Below are positions 53,553 to 64,000 of a DNA stretch of 64,000 nt, in pieces (within the stretch, counting starts at the first letter, position 1; each line of letters begins with the position of its first letter). Source of the DNA: Pseudomonas proteolytica. GTDB lineage: Bacteria > Pseudomonadota > Gammaproteobacteria > Pseudomonadales > Pseudomonadaceae. The stretch covers positions 62,001 through 126,000 of the forward strand of contig NZ_VFEV01000012.1 in assembly GCF_007858275.1 (NCBI RefSeq). Direction: 5' to 3'. The translations under genes were made by a program, and so were the position numbers. Below the pieces are notes generated by a model. It ran no database searches and was not told the origin of the DNA. It saw only the letters and a list, made by a program, of their open reading frames with translations.

Positions 53553-54560
53553 ATGTTGTCCAGAACCCTGCTGTGCCTCGCTGTCTTTACTGCTTCTACC
53601 CCTGTGCTGGCCGATACGGTCTGGTTGAAAAACGGTGATCGCCTGACCGGCAAGATCAAGGTTTTCGACGGCGGCAAGCTGCTGATCCAGACCGAATACG
53701 CGGGCGCGATCCCGGTGGACTGGAAACAGGTGAAAACCCTGGAAAGCGACCAGGAGTTGCTGGTCAAGCAGGATGCCTATATCGGCGAGAAGGCCAAGTC
53801 CCTGCATCCGGCCGAGGACGGCAAGGTGGTCCTGGCCAACGGCGAAACACCGAAGACGGTGGAGTTGGCCAGTATCCAGCAGATCATCAAGCCCAAGCCT
53901 GTGATCGAGGACCTGGTGTGGAAGGGCAATGTCGACGTGGCGCTGGACTACAAGCGTGCGGAAAAAGACACCGACGACTATGACATCGACTTCAAGACCA
54001 CTGCCCGTCACGGCAAGTGGCGCCATATAGCAGAAGGCGAATACAACCGCGAATTCCAGAACGATGTGGTCACCACCGATAACTGGAGCGCCGAGTACGC
54101 GCTGGACCGCTTTATCACCGACCAGTGGTTCTGGCAGGGGCGCCTGACCTACAAGCACGACAAGGTCGAAGACCTGCGTCGCCAGCGCACCGTCGGTACC
54201 GGTCCGGGTTATCAGTTCTGGGATGATGAGCTGGGGGCGTTCTCCCTGGGGTCATTGCTCAACCGCACTGACTACGAGTACCAGGATGGCGGCAAGGACA
54301 ACTTCTATTCCCTGGCGATGAAGTGGGACTACAACCGCTATCTGATCGGCAAGACCGTGGAGTTCTTCACCAACGGTGAAGTGGGCAAGCCCTTGGCCGG
54401 CCCCGCCGACTACGCGCTCGATGCCGAAATGGGCCTGCGCTACAAAGTCACCGAATGGGCCTCGCTCAACCTCAAGGCCGAGCGCGACATCATCAGCGGC
54501 GGTTCGGACAGCGACTTGAGCAAGACCCGCTACACCGCAGGGTTTGGCGTGACCTGGTAA
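53553..54560 (+). CDS. DUF481 outer-membrane protein
   Basis: 335 residues. Signal peptide (about 1-21, LLCLAVFTASTPVLA-D), a small N-terminal domain starting TVWLKNGDRLTGKIKVFDGG, then DUF481, predicted outer-membrane beta barrel ending with aromatic W (AGFGVTW), the typical barrel signature. Function unknown. Monocistronic. Confidence 0.88.
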   Translation: MLSRTLLCLAVFTASTPVLADTVWLKNGDRLTGKIKVFDGGKLLIQTEYAGAIPVDWKQVKTLESDQELLVKQDAYIGEKAKSLHPAEDGKVVLANGETPKTVELASIQQIIKPKPVIEDLVWKGNVDVALDYKRAEKDTDDYDIDFKTTARHGKWRHIAEGEYNREFQNDVVTTDNWSAEYALDRFITDQWFWQGRLTYKHDKVEDLRRQRTVGTGPGYQFWDDELGAFSLGSLLNRTDYEYQDGGKDNFYSLAMKWDYNRYLIGKTVEFFTNGEVGKPLAGPADYALDAEMGLRYKVTEWASLNLKAERDIISGGSDSDLSKTRYTAGFGVTW

Positions 54561-54573
54561 GCCTGCCAGTGCT

Positions 54574-54633
54574 TTTGTGGCGAGCCGGCTTGTCGGAACG
54601 CCGCATCGCCCGCGTTGGGGCGCGTAGCGCCCC
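54574..54633. repeat. Single REP-like element and hairpin after the DUF481 gene
   Basis: A single REP-like arm (GTGGCGAGCCGGCTTGTCGG) and then a hairpin GGGGCGC-GTA-GCGCCCC (54617-54633), with a T run shortly after. It can act as terminator. No matching second REP arm. Confidence 0.6.
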
Positions 54634-54656
54634 CCCTGATTTGTTTTTCAGTGGTG

Positions 54657-55415
54657 TTACAGGCGCAACCCGCCATCCAACTCCAGGATGCGCCCGGTGT
54701 AGTAGTCGTTCTCGAAGATATAGGCCGCCGAGTGGGCGATCTCTTGCGGCCGGCCCATGCGCTTGAGCGGGATCCCCGACGTCATCTTCTCCAATGCTTC
54801 GGGCTTCATGCCCAGGGTCATTTCGGTCTCGATAAAGCCCGGCGCAATCCCCGCCACACGTATGCCATAACGCGCCAGCTCCCTGGCCCAGGTCACCGTC
54901 GCTGCGGCCACGCCGGCCTTGGCCGCCGAATAGTTGGTCTGGCCCACATTGCCCGCGCGGGAGATGGACGAGATGTTGATAATGGCGCCCTGGTTTTTCA
55001 GCTCCACCATCTTCGCCGCCACTTCACGGGTGCAGAGGAACACGCCGGTCAGATTGACGTCGATCACCGCCTGCCACTGGGCCAGGCTCATCTTGGTCAT
55101 CTCGCCGTCCTTGACCTTGAGCAGCAAGCCATCGCGCAGGATCCCGGCGTTGTTGATCAAACCATGGATCGCGCCAAAGTCATCGGCGATCCGTGCCACG
55201 GTATGGGTCACCTGTTCTTCATCCGCCACGTTGCATAGATAGCTGCGTGCGGTGACGCCATGGGACTGGCATGCAGCCACCGCGGCATCGAGCTTTTCCT
55301 GATTGAGGTCCACCAGCGCCAGGTGGGCACCTTTGCTTGCAAAATACTCGGCCATGGAGCGGCCCAAACCCTGGCAACCGCCGGTGATAATGATTACTTT
55401 GTCGTTGAGATGCAT
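54657..55415 (-). CDS. Short-chain dehydrogenase/reductase (FabG-like)
   Basis: 252 residues. Classical SDR: NAD(P) motif TGGCQGLG (about residues 11-18), NNAG, catalytic Ser of NISSISRAG, Tyr-x3-Lys in YSAAK. Probably an oxidoreductase acting on a beta-oxoacyl or similar substrate; substrate not determinable. ATG 55415 chosen because AGGA lies 7 nt upstream; ATG 55421 is too close to it. Divergent from the HugZ-like gene. Confidence 0.85.
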   Translation of the reverse strand: MHLNDKVIIITGGCQGLGRSMAEYFASKGAHLALVDLNQEKLDAAVAACQSHGVTARSYLCNVADEEQVTHTVARIADDFGAIHGLINNAGILRDGLLLKVKDGEMTKMSLAQWQAVIDVNLTGVFLCTREVAAKMVELKNQGAIINISSISRAGNVGQTNYSAAKAGVAAATVTWARELARYGIRVAGIAPGFIETEMTLGMKPEALEKMTSGIPLKRMGRPQEIAHSAAYIFENDYYTGRILELDGGLRL

Positions 55416-55490
55416 TCGCATGTCCTGTGAGCAGATTTAAGCGGTTGTCCAAGTCCGTTTTGTGACGGATCTTATCGAAGGAGTCATAAG

Positions 55491-56222
55491 TTGAGCGTCC
55501 ACGTTGCCAAGAATGCCCGAGAACTACTGCTCAAGGAATACCGTGGGGCGCTCGCCACGCACTCCAAGGCCATGCCCGGTTTTCCCTTTGGTTCGGTAGT
55601 GCCTTATTGCCTGGACGCAGAGGGCCGGCCGTTGATCCTGATCAGCCGTATCGCCCAGCACACCCACAACCTGCAAAAAGATCCGAAATGCTCGTTGCTG
55701 GTAGGCGAGCGTGAGGCAGATGATGTGCAGGCCGTGGGCCGCCTGACTTACCTGGCTGAAGCCGAAAAACTCGAGGACGAGGAGGCCATCGCCGCCGCCG
55801 CCGAGCGTTACTACCGGTATTTCCCCGACTCGGCTAACTACCATAAAGCCCATGACTTTGATTTCTGGGTGCTCAAGCCGGTGCGTCATCGCTACATCGG
55901 CGGTTTCGGCGCGATCCATTGGGTCGACCAACTGACCCTGGCCAACCCGTTTGCCGGCAAGGCCGAGTTGAGCATGATCGAGCACATGAACAGCGATCAC
56001 ACCAAAGCCATTGCCCACTATGTCGAGTTGGCCGGCCTGTCGACCTCCGAGCCCGCGCAGCTGGCGGGTATCGATAGTGAAGGCATGCACCTGCGCATCG
56101 GCCAGGGCTTGCACTGGTTGCCGTTTGCGGCGACTTGCAATACGCCGACACAAGTGCGCGAAGCCTTGGTTTTCCTGGCTCACGCCGAGCAATGGCCGAA
56201 AAAATCCACCACCCAAGCTTGA
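55491..56222 (+). CDS. HugZ-like heme oxygenase/pyridoxamine 5'-phosphate oxidase-fold protein
   Basis: 243 residues. N-terminal FMN-binding split barrel (residues 1-150: GFPFGSVVPYCLDAEGRPLILISRIAQHTHNL) and C-terminal DUF2470 (IEHMNSDHTKAIAHYVELAG). HugZ proteins bind and break down heme; other members bind flavin. TTG 55491 start, supported by AGGAG 7 nt upstream (55479-55483). Stands alone between SDR and fxsA. Confidence 0.82.
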   Translation: MSVHVAKNARELLLKEYRGALATHSKAMPGFPFGSVVPYCLDAEGRPLILISRIAQHTHNLQKDPKCSLLVGEREADDVQAVGRLTYLAEAEKLEDEEAIAAAAERYYRYFPDSANYHKAHDFDFWVLKPVRHRYIGGFGAIHWVDQLTLANPFAGKAELSMIEHMNSDHTKAIAHYVELAGLSTSEPAQLAGIDSEGMHLRIGQGLHWLPFAATCNTPTQVREALVFLAHAEQWPKKSTTQA

Positions 56223-56288
56223 ATTCACGAAAGGGCGACGTCATCTAAGGTCTAGTAGCAAGGCATTCTTGCGTTGAGGAACCATTTG

Positions 56289-56765
56289 ATGCGCCCTTTT
56301 TTATTGCTCTTTCTGCTGTTTCCGGCGCTGGAGCTGTTCGTATTCGTCAAGGTCAGCGGGGCTATCGGGTTTTTCCCGGCGCTGCTGCTGATCATTCTCG
56401 GCTCGATGCTCGGCGTGTTCGTGCTGCGCATCGCCGGACTGGCCACCGCACTGCGTGCCCGTGAAAGCCTGAATCGCGGCGAACTGCCGGCCCAGACCAT
56501 GCTTGAAGGCCTGATGATGGCCTTGGCCGGTGGCCTGCTGATCGTGCCGGGTTTTGTCAGCGATGTGCTGGGCTTGATTCTGCTGCTGCCATCCACTCGT
56601 CGGTTGCTGGCAGGCAAGTTGCGCCAGCGTGCCGAAGAAGCGGCGGTGCGCCAGCGCGCCTTTGCCGACGACCTGCAGCCACGCGGCGGCCCGGCACCTC
56701 GCCAGCCGCTGGGGCGTGAAGGTGATGTGATCGAAGGCGAGTTCGAGCACCGCGACTCCAAGTAA
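56289..56765 (+). CDS. fxsA: FxsA-family membrane protein
   Basis: 158 residues, three or four hydrophobic helices (about 3-20, 25-45, 70-95) and a polar C-terminal tail. FxsA in E. coli overcomes exclusion of phage T7 by F plasmid when overexpressed. It commonly lies beside groESL. Start ATG 56289. Confidence 0.9.
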   Translation: MRPFLLLFLLFPALELFVFVKVSGAIGFFPALLLIILGSMLGVFVLRIAGLATALRARESLNRGELPAQTMLEGLMMALAGGLLIVPGFVSDVLGLILLLPSTRRLLAGKLRQRAEEAAVRQRAFADDLQPRGGPAPRQPLGREGDVIEGEFEHRDSK

Positions 56766-56826
56766 CGCCATGCCAGGTAGGGTGCCTTCGGGTGCCCTGC
56801 TGACACAAAAATTTTCACCTGTGGCC

Positions 56827-56852
56827 CTTGTAATAAGCATATACGCCCTTAT
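56827..56852 (+). promoter_or_regulatory. Candidate heat-shock (sigma-32) promoter of groESL
   Basis: CTTGTAA at 56827-56833 and CCCTTAT at 56846-56852 with 12-bp spacing resemble sigma-32 elements. A ~140-nt leader with potential hairpins follows. Confidence 0.5.
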
Positions 56853-56994
56853 GTAACGGTCACCGCAAGGTTTCTGGTGGCGACACCAGACAGACTTCCG
56901 CGTTTCGCCTGGCGAACCGCGACCGGCCCCGCCGGAATACCACCAGCCGGTACTGATACCGGCCGATGAAACTTACAATTAGGAGAGATCGACA

Positions 56995-57291
56995 ATGAGC
57001 AAGCTTCGTCCTCTGCACGACCGCGTCGTTATCCGTCGCAGCGAAGAAGAAAAGAAAACCGCTGGCGGTATCGTTCTGCCAGGTTCGGCTGCTGAAAAAG
57101 CCAACCACGGTGTGATCGTCGCTGCAGGCCCAGGCAAGACTCTGGAAAATGGTGACGTGCGTGCGCTGGCCGTTAAAGTCGGTGACAAGGTTGTATTCGG
57201 TCCTTACTCCGGCAGCAACACTGTGAAAGTCGACGGCGAAGACCTGCTGGTTATGGCTGAGAACGAGATTCTCGCTGTTCTGGAAGACTGA
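56995..57291 (+). CDS. groES: Co-chaperonin GroES
   Basis: 98 residues. Cap of the GroEL chamber; assists folding of cytoplasmic proteins. The start ATG 56995 is preceded by GGAGAG. Conserved [12 protein letters not shown] at the N-terminus, mobile loop [16 protein letters not shown], and end NEILAVLED. Confidence 0.98.
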   Translation: MSKLRPLHDRVVIRRSEEEKKTAGGIVLPGSAAEKANHGVIVAAGPGKTLENGDVRALAVKVGDKVVFGPYSGSNTVKVDGEDLLVMAENEILAVLED

Positions 57292-57328
57292 TTCCCCGCT
57301 CATTTTCCCGTTACTACAAAGTATTTAA

Positions 57329-58987
<1,659 letters not shown>

Positions 58988-59008
58988 GCCAGCCTTACCC
59001 CTGTACTG

Positions 59009-59046
59009 AAAAAGCCCCGCCAGCGTCATGCTGGCGGGGCTTTTTT
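59009..59046 (+). terminator. Terminator of groESL
   Basis: 11-bp stem GCCCCGCCAGC / GCTGGCGGGGC with flanking A and T tracts; a perfect intrinsic terminator. Confidence 0.95.
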
Positions 59047-59056
59047 ATGTGCCTTG

Positions 59057-59156
59057 TGTAGGAGCGAGCTTGCTCGCGAAGAACCTGAGGGCGATGCGTT
59101 TGTTCATGGTGAACGCATTATCGTTGACGTTCTTCGCGAGCAAGCTCGCTCCTACA
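59057..59156. repeat. REPIN next to groEL
   Basis: Perfect 28-nt arms 59057-59084 and 59129-59156. The right arm contains the stop codon of the convergent sulfatase gene (59152-59154). Confidence 0.95.
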
Positions 59157-61089
59157 GGGCTGCGGCGTTCTTGTGTAACTTCCAACTGAGCAAGTGTTGC
59201 TTGAAGTCATAACTGGCCGCCTGGTAGTAAGTGATCGCGCGCTGGATCAGCGGATCATCGCTGTTGCTCCGCGATTCCTGGCTTGCACCCAGGGCCTGCT
59301 CGTGGCGCCGCAGGCCTTGGCGGGGGCTGAGGATGGCCAGGTTGGTACCGTCAAACAAGCCCAGGTGCTGATAGTTGCCGACCACCACACGAGGTGGCAG
59401 CGGGTTGTCCTGCAACAGGTTGCGGCCGAAAAACGTCGATTCATAGCTCAGGTTCAACAGGCCCAGAAGGGTCGGGGCGATGTCGATCTGGCTGGCCAGT
59501 TGCGCGCTTTCCCGGGCCTCGATCAATTTCGGCGCATAGATAAACAACGGAATCTGGTAGTTGGCGATGGGCAAGTCTTCCTTGCCCGCGCTGCCGGCAG
59601 TGTGGTCGGCGACAAACACGAAGATCGTATTGTCGAACCACGGTTTTTGGCGTGCAGCCTGCAGGAACTGACCGATGGCGTAGTCGGTGTATTTCACCGC
59701 ACCGTCGCGACCATTGCCGGACTGGATGTCGATCCGGCCGTCCGGGTAGGTATAGGGCCGATGGTTTGAAGTGGTCATCAACTGCAACAGGAACGGTTGC
59801 TGCTTGGCATAACCGGCATCCGCCAGCTTCAAGGTTTGCTTGAAGAGGTCCTCATCGGCCATGCCCCAGGCGTTTTTAAAGCTGATTTCGGATTCGTTGA
59901 CACTGCTCTGGTCGACCACTCGGTAACCGTTGCCGCTGAAAAACGCATTCATATTGTCGAAGTAGCCGCGGCCACCATACACAAACACGCTGTCATAACC
60001 GATTGCACTAAGTTGTTGGCCTAGGCTGGCAAAGCCGCTTTCCCGGCCAATCCGCTTGACGATGGAGCGCCCCGGAGTGGGCGGGATGGCCAGGGTAATG
60101 GCTTCCAGGCCGCGGTCGGTGCGGGTACCGGTGGCGTAGAAGTTGTTGAAATACAGGCTGTGTTTACGCAACTCATCAAGGTTGGGGGTCAGGTTGCGTC
60201 CATCGCCGTTACTGCCCATGTATTTGGCGCTGAAACTTTCGATGGTCACCAGGACGATATTGGGTTTGCGCAGGGTGCCGGGGTTGTCGATGGCGCGGCG
60301 GATATCCAGTGGGTCAGTGCCGATGAAACGGGCATTGGGTTCACTGAGTTCCGCCCGCAGTTGGCGGGCTACGATATCGGCCGGCAGGCTTTTGTAGAAC
60401 TGGCTGTAGTCCAGTTCATTGTTGCGGAACGCGGCGAAGAATTGGTAAGGGCCATTGCTGGCCAGTTCGTTGTTATAGGCGTTGCCACCCTGGGTGCGCG
60501 GGCTGTCCTGGCTGACCAACTGCAGGCTCAGGCCGGCAACCAGCAGCAATCCCAAGGCATTGAGCACGCGCCCGCGCATGGCCGGCAGGGGCGAGTCGAG
60601 TGCTGCGTTGAACGGTTTGCGCAAGGCCAGGCTCAGGACAATCGCCAGTATCGCCAACAGGCTCAACAGTTTGCCGATCGGGTAGGACTCCAACAGGTTG
60701 TTCAACACCTCATCGGAATACACTAGGTAATCGACGGCAATAAAGTTGAAGCGCACGCCGAACTCATCCCAGAACAGCCATTCGGCCACCGAGGTGAACA
60801 ACATGGCGAACAGGCTGACGGTCAGTACGCCTTGCAGGAACCAGCGATGGCCGCGCCGCCGCCATAGAGCAGGCGGACACAGCAGCAGATACAGGCCCAA
60901 GGGTAATGCAGCGTAGGCCAAAAAACCCAGGTCATAGAGCAGGCCCACGCCGAATACTGGCAGCAGGTTGCCGCTGACTTCATCCAGATGGGTGATGAGC
61001 AGTACGCTGCGGGTCAGTAGAAAAATGCCCAACCAGATGCTGGTCAGCAGTAGCAAATAACGCATTGGCGCAGTCTTGGGCAGGCCCAT
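59152..61089 (-). CDS. LtaS-like sulfatase-family membrane protein
   Basis: 645 residues. Five membrane helices (about 1-170) and an extracytoplasmic sulfatase-type domain (about 270-600). The metal-binding Glu is in VLVTIESFSAKYMG, and the nucleophilic Thr probably in ATGTRTDRGLEA. Further family residues: DHTAGSAGKEDL. Relatives transfer glycerol- or ethanolamine-phosphate. The substrate here is unknown. Start ATG 61089 (AGGA 8 nt upstream). Divergent from colR. The stop codon is inside the REPIN. Confidence 0.85.
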   Translation of the reverse strand: MGLPKTAPMRYLLLLTSIWLGIFLLTRSVLLITHLDEVSGNLLPVFGVGLLYDLGFLAYAALPLGLYLLLCPPALWRRRGHRWFLQGVLTVSLFAMLFTSVAEWLFWDEFGVRFNFIAVDYLVYSDEVLNNLLESYPIGKLLSLLAILAIVLSLALRKPFNAALDSPLPAMRGRVLNALGLLLVAGLSLQLVSQDSPRTQGGNAYNNELASNGPYQFFAAFRNNELDYSQFYKSLPADIVARQLRAELSEPNARFIGTDPLDIRRAIDNPGTLRKPNIVLVTIESFSAKYMGSNGDGRNLTPNLDELRKHSLYFNNFYATGTRTDRGLEAITLAIPPTPGRSIVKRIGRESGFASLGQQLSAIGYDSVFVYGGRGYFDNMNAFFSGNGYRVVDQSSVNESEISFKNAWGMADEDLFKQTLKLADAGYAKQQPFLLQLMTTSNHRPYTYPDGRIDIQSGNGRDGAVKYTDYAIGQFLQAARQKPWFDNTIFVFVADHTAGSAGKEDLPIANYQIPLFIYAPKLIEARESAQLASQIDIAPTLLGLLNLSYESTFFGRNLLQDNPLPPRVVVGNYQHLGLFDGTNLAILSPRQGLRRHEQALGASQESRSNSDDPLIQRAITYYQAASYDFKQHLLSWKLHKNAAAL

Positions 61090-61290
61090 GTCTAGATTCC
61101 TGAGAGCGATGGGCGGCGATATTCACCCTGGCACTGTGGTCGGCTTGTGAACCTATAGTGAAAAACTCGTTAAGCTGCTTAATCGGTTGAAAACAGTAAT
61201 CGGTTGCTCGTTCAGGCCTAGCGGTAAGCCATACTTGGCCTTAAGCTGCGCGAGCCAACACGGCCGTTACCGCGTACGGAGACACTGCCC

Positions 61291-61974
61291 ATGCGAATTT
61301 TATTGGTTGAAGACAACCGCGATATTCTGGCCAACCTGGCGGATTACCTGGGGCTCAAGGGTTATACCGTGGACTGTGCGCAGGACGGTTTGTCGGGCCT
61401 GCATCTGGCCGCCACCGAGCATTACGACCTGATCGTGCTCGATATCATGCTGCCCGGCATTGATGGCTACACCTTGTGCAAACGCCTGCGTGAAGATGCG
61501 CGTCGCGATACGCCGGTGATCATGCTCACCGCCCGTGATCAATTGGACGACCGCCTGCAAGGTTTCAAGTCGGGTGCCGACGACTATCTGCTCAAGCCGT
61601 TTGCCCTATCGGAGTTGGCCGCACGCATCGAAGCGGTGCTGCGCCGGGCCCAGGGCGGCGGGCGGCGTGAGCTGCAAGTCGGCGATCTGTCCTACGACCT
61701 CGATACCCTGGAAGTGACCCGCGAAGGGCGTTTGCTCAAGCTCAACCCGGTCGGCCTGAAATTGCTCGCCGTGCTGATGCAGAAAAGCCCTCACGTCCTG
61801 CGTCGCGAAGTGTTGGAAGAAGCCCTGTGGGGCGATGACTGCCCGGACAGCGACAGCCTGCGCAGCCATGTCCACCAACTGCGCCAGGTGATCGACAAGC
61901 CATTTGCCAAACCATTGCTGCAAACCGTGCATGGCGTGGGTTATCGCTTGGCCGAGGGCCGTGATGGAGTTTAA
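61291..61974 (+). CDS. colR: Response regulator ColR
   Basis: 227 residues. OmpR-family regulator: receiver (phospho-Asp in VLDIMLPG, Lys in LLKPFA) and winged helix C-terminal (about 130-222). ColRS keeps membrane integrity, resists phenol and metals, and helps root colonisation in pseudomonads. Next to the sulfatase and followed by colS, with an 11-nt overlap. Start GGAG 9 nt upstream. Confidence 0.92.
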   Translation: MRILLVEDNRDILANLADYLGLKGYTVDCAQDGLSGLHLAATEHYDLIVLDIMLPGIDGYTLCKRLREDARRDTPVIMLTARDQLDDRLQGFKSGADDYLLKPFALSELAARIEAVLRRAQGGGRRELQVGDLSYDLDTLEVTREGRLLKLNPVGLKLLAVLMQKSPHVLRREVLEEALWGDDCPDSDSLRSHVHQLRQVIDKPFAKPLLQTVHGVGYRLAEGRDGV

Positions 61975-63244
61975 GCAAAGCCTTGCCCAGCGGATCATCA
62001 TCGCCTTTGCGCTGATGAGCGCGCTGGTGGCGGGGGCCTTTGCCATGGGCATCGTCGCCACGGTGCACCTGGTGGAAGAAAAACTGATTTCGGCGGGCCT
62101 GGGCGGCGACTTGCAACGCTTGCTGCTGATGGACAGTGTCGAAGACTGGCGCCACCGGCCCGAGCCGGACCAGTTGTTCTACTTCAGCGGCGGGCGCGGC
62201 GATTTTGAGCTGCCCAAGGACTTGCGGCATCTGGATGCGGGCTTTCACGAAGTGTTTCGCGAAGCGCTGTCCTACCATGCCATGGTTGAGATCGTCGACG
62301 GCCGGCGTTATGTCCTACTGCAAGACCAGAGCGATTTCGAAGAGCGTGAGCGTGTGCTGTTTGCGGTGGTGCTGGTGGGGTTTGTCCTCAGCCTGGCGCT
62401 GGCGGTATTCCTCGGCTGGGTCCTGGCCCGCAAGGTAATGGCCCCAGTGGTACGCCTGGCGCGCCAGGTGCGTCATCGTGACCAACTGCTGGGCCTGGCC
62501 CCGCCGTTGGCCCCGGACTACGCCGCCGACGAAGTGGGCGAGCTGGCAGTGGCCTTCGACGCCACCCTGGGCCGCCTGCGCCAGGCACTGACCCGTGAGC
62601 GCCTGTTTACCAGTGATGTCAGCCATGAACTGCGGACGCCACTGATGGTGCTGGCCAGCTCCTGCGAACTGTTGCTGGAAAACCCGGCCATTGATTCACG
62701 GGGGCGCAAACAGGTCGAGCGCATCGCCCGGGCCTGCGAGGAAATGCGCGAACTGGTGCAGACCTTCCTGATGCTCGCCCGCGCCCAGCATGACGACACC
62801 ACCATGTCACCCCAAGTCACCCTGGCCCAGGTCGCGGAGGACTTGCTGGGGATCTGGCGTGAACCCATCGAACGCAAGGGCATCGAGCTGTTCTACCAAC
62901 CGGGCAACCCCCTCGATATCCGCTACAACGCCACCTTTTTGCATGCGGTGATGGGGAACCTGTTGCGCAACGCCCTGCACTACACGGAGCAGGGCTTTAT
63001 CCGCCTGACCCTGGAACCCACGGGGTTTGTAGTGGAAGACACCGGCGTGGGCATCCCCGAGGACAAGCGCGAAGCGATGTTCGAGCCCTTTGTGCGCGGC
63101 AATGAAAAACGCGGCGATGGCCTGGGCCTGGGTTTGTCGCTGGTGCAGCGGATCTGCGATAACCAGGGCTGGGTGGTCAGCCTCAGCACCATGGAGCCTA
63201 GCGGCTGCCGTTTCCATGTTGAATTGAGCCACGTCAAACCTTGA
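61964..63244 (+). CDS. colS: Sensor histidine kinase ColS
   Basis: 426 residues. Two membrane helices (about 12-35 and 130-152) flank a periplasmic region of about 95 residues rich in Asp/Glu (metal-sensing in P. putida ColS). HAMP domain follows, DHp with SDVSHELRTPLM, ATPase boxes: N box MGNLLRNALHY, G1 DTGVGIPED, G2 GDGLGLGLSL. Overlaps colR by 11 nt, so made as a pair. Confidence 0.92.
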   Translation: MEFKQSLAQRIIIAFALMSALVAGAFAMGIVATVHLVEEKLISAGLGGDLQRLLLMDSVEDWRHRPEPDQLFYFSGGRGDFELPKDLRHLDAGFHEVFREALSYHAMVEIVDGRRYVLLQDQSDFEERERVLFAVVLVGFVLSLALAVFLGWVLARKVMAPVVRLARQVRHRDQLLGLAPPLAPDYAADEVGELAVAFDATLGRLRQALTRERLFTSDVSHELRTPLMVLASSCELLLENPAIDSRGRKQVERIARACEEMRELVQTFLMLARAQHDDTTMSPQVTLAQVAEDLLGIWREPIERKGIELFYQPGNPLDIRYNATFLHAVMGNLLRNALHYTEQGFIRLTLEPTGFVVEDTGVGIPEDKREAMFEPFVRGNEKRGDGLGLGLSLVQRICDNQGWVVSLSTMEPSGCRFHVELSHVKP

Positions 63245-63348
63245 TCCCTTCTTGCCCCTATCCTGGGGCAGACTCCCTGCTGTTCGACGAAGATGGCTTC
63301 CTGCCATGCTTTTTCCCTGTAAAACTTTGTAATTCTTTAGGGTTAGAC

Positions 63349-63364
63349 GGGACGTTTTTTTCAC
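63349..63364 (+). promoter_or_regulatory. Candidate ColR binding site before the methyltransferase gene
   Basis: GGGACGTTTTTTTCAC resembles the reported ColR motif with a T5 run followed by (C/G)AC; the first two positions do not match. TTGACC follows at 63371-63376. Suggestive only. Confidence 0.4.
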
Positions 63365-63431
63365 AAAGGGTTGACCTGTGGATGACGTGCGGCTGCTTAA
63401 AGTCGTAGGCATCAGTCCAGGAGACTCGTTG

Positions 63432-64000
63432 ATGGCTACTCCGATCAAGCTTGAATTTTCCGCAAAGTACGACGACCGCCACGCTCAGCAATATTTGCTC
63501 AAACACCAGGACACGTTGGCGCGCCGGCTGTCCCACAAACGCGACGAACAATTGGCCCGTGGTGCGCTGGCGATGGCCGGTGAGCCTGGCCTGGTATTGG
63601 ACTTGCCGTGCGGCGCCGGGCGTTTCTGGCCGTTACTCACAGAAAAGCCCAACCGGATCGTTATCGGTGCGGACAATTCCGAGGCCATGCTGAACATCGC
63701 CATGGGGGCGCAACCGGCGGATGTGGTCAAGCAGGTACGACCCTTGCAGACATCTGCCTTTGATATCGATTTGCCAGACAGCGCCGTGGACAGCATTTTT
63801 TGCATGCGCCTATTGCACCACATCGGCGAGCCGGCCCACCGAATGGCGATATTGAAGGAATTTCAACGAGTTACCCGCGACAGCGTGATCATTTCATTGT
63901 GGGTAGATGGCAACTTCAAGGCCTGGAAACGCAAGCGCCTGGAAGTGCAGCGCCGCAACAAAAGTGAGCAGGAGAGTTACCGAAATCGATTTGTGTTACC
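63432..64000 (+). CDS. Class I SAM-dependent methyltransferase, 3' truncated by the window
   Basis: 189 complete codons visible, no stop before the window ends. Motif I VLDLPCGAGRFWPLL (about residues 55-69), acidic residue GADNS (motif II). N-terminus MATPIKLEFSAKYDDRHAQQYL. AGGAGA lies 7 nt upstream of ATG 63432. It lies just downstream of colRS on the same strand; in pseudomonads similar genes belong to the ColRS neighbourhood and act on envelope-related functions, but the substrate is unknown. Confidence 0.8.
   Translation, partial: MATPIKLEFSAKYDDRHAQQYLLKHQDTLARRLSHKRDEQLARGALAMAGEPGLVLDLPCGAGRFWPLLTEKPNRIVIGADNSEAMLNIAMGAQPADVVKQVRPLQTSAFDIDLPDSAVDSIFCMRLLHHIGEPAHRMAILKEFQRVTRDSVIISLWVDGNFKAWKRKRLEVQRRNKSEQESYRNRFVL

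Overview
The window is a high-GC chromosomal segment from a Pseudomonas, most likely of the P. fluorescens group. Evidence: protein sequences of argG, nth, mutS, recA, mprF, proS, groEL and colRS are Pseudomonas-like; local gene orders match the genus (nth-rnf, metG-mrp, fdxA-mutS, recA-recX, erdR-dgkA, mprF with its hydrolase partner, ampG...groESL...colRS); an RsmZ regulatory RNA is present; and REP-doublet (REPIN) repeats typical of P. fluorescens lie between genes. An R-type tailocin sits between mutS and cinA, a site used by fluorescent pseudomonads.

Layout. 0-9 kb: 3' end of argG, a NarL-type response regulator, a small PA3496-family protein, nth, and a minus-strand Rnf-like electron-transport operon that lacks rnfC, then metG. 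9-14 kb: mrp, the GacA-controlled sRNA rsmZ with its upstream box, fdxA and mutS. 14.2-27.7 kb: the tailocin. It has an S24/CI-type repressor, a promoter overlaid by ATGCAT palindromes and a LexA-like site, a leader RNA with six CANGGANG motifs (most in hairpin loops), holin, baseplate genes V/W/J/I, a collar-fibre gene plus a separate AT-rich spike gene and chaperone, sheath, tube, a frameshifting tail chaperone, tape measure, U/X/D, endolysin and nested spanins. 27.7-38 kb: cinA/pncC, recA (LexA box), recX, a LOG protein, a PA3611-like protein, a DTW tRNA-modifying enzyme, erdR, dgkA, the finR/fpr divergent pair, trmO, a DUF1456 protein and a pseudouridine synthase. 38-54.6 kb: a nested mobile-repeat region, a GNAT enzyme, rimO, kup, the alanyl-PG hydrolase/synthase pair, two initiator tRNAs, dinB (LexA-like box), a lipoprotein gene, proS, ampG, an alkyltransferase-like gene and a DUF481 protein. 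54.6-64 kb: SDR, HugZ-like, fxsA, groESL, an LtaS-like sulfatase, colRS and a truncated methyltransferase gene.

Working together. recA, dinB and the tailocin are all likely DNA-damage responsive: recA and dinB have LexA-type boxes, and the tailocin has a self-cleaving-type repressor and a LexA-like sequence in its promoter. The tailocin leader resembles an RsmA/RsmE-binding RNA, and rsmZ, the Gac/Rsm sponge RNA, lies only 5 kb away. This suggests Gac/Rsm control of tailocin release or a decoy RNA; this link is inferred from sequence only. A second unusual feature is the Rnf-like operon: rnfC is missing, an RnfC-like repetitive tail is attached to RnfB, and the cysteines of the membrane [2Fe-2S] cluster are largely missing.
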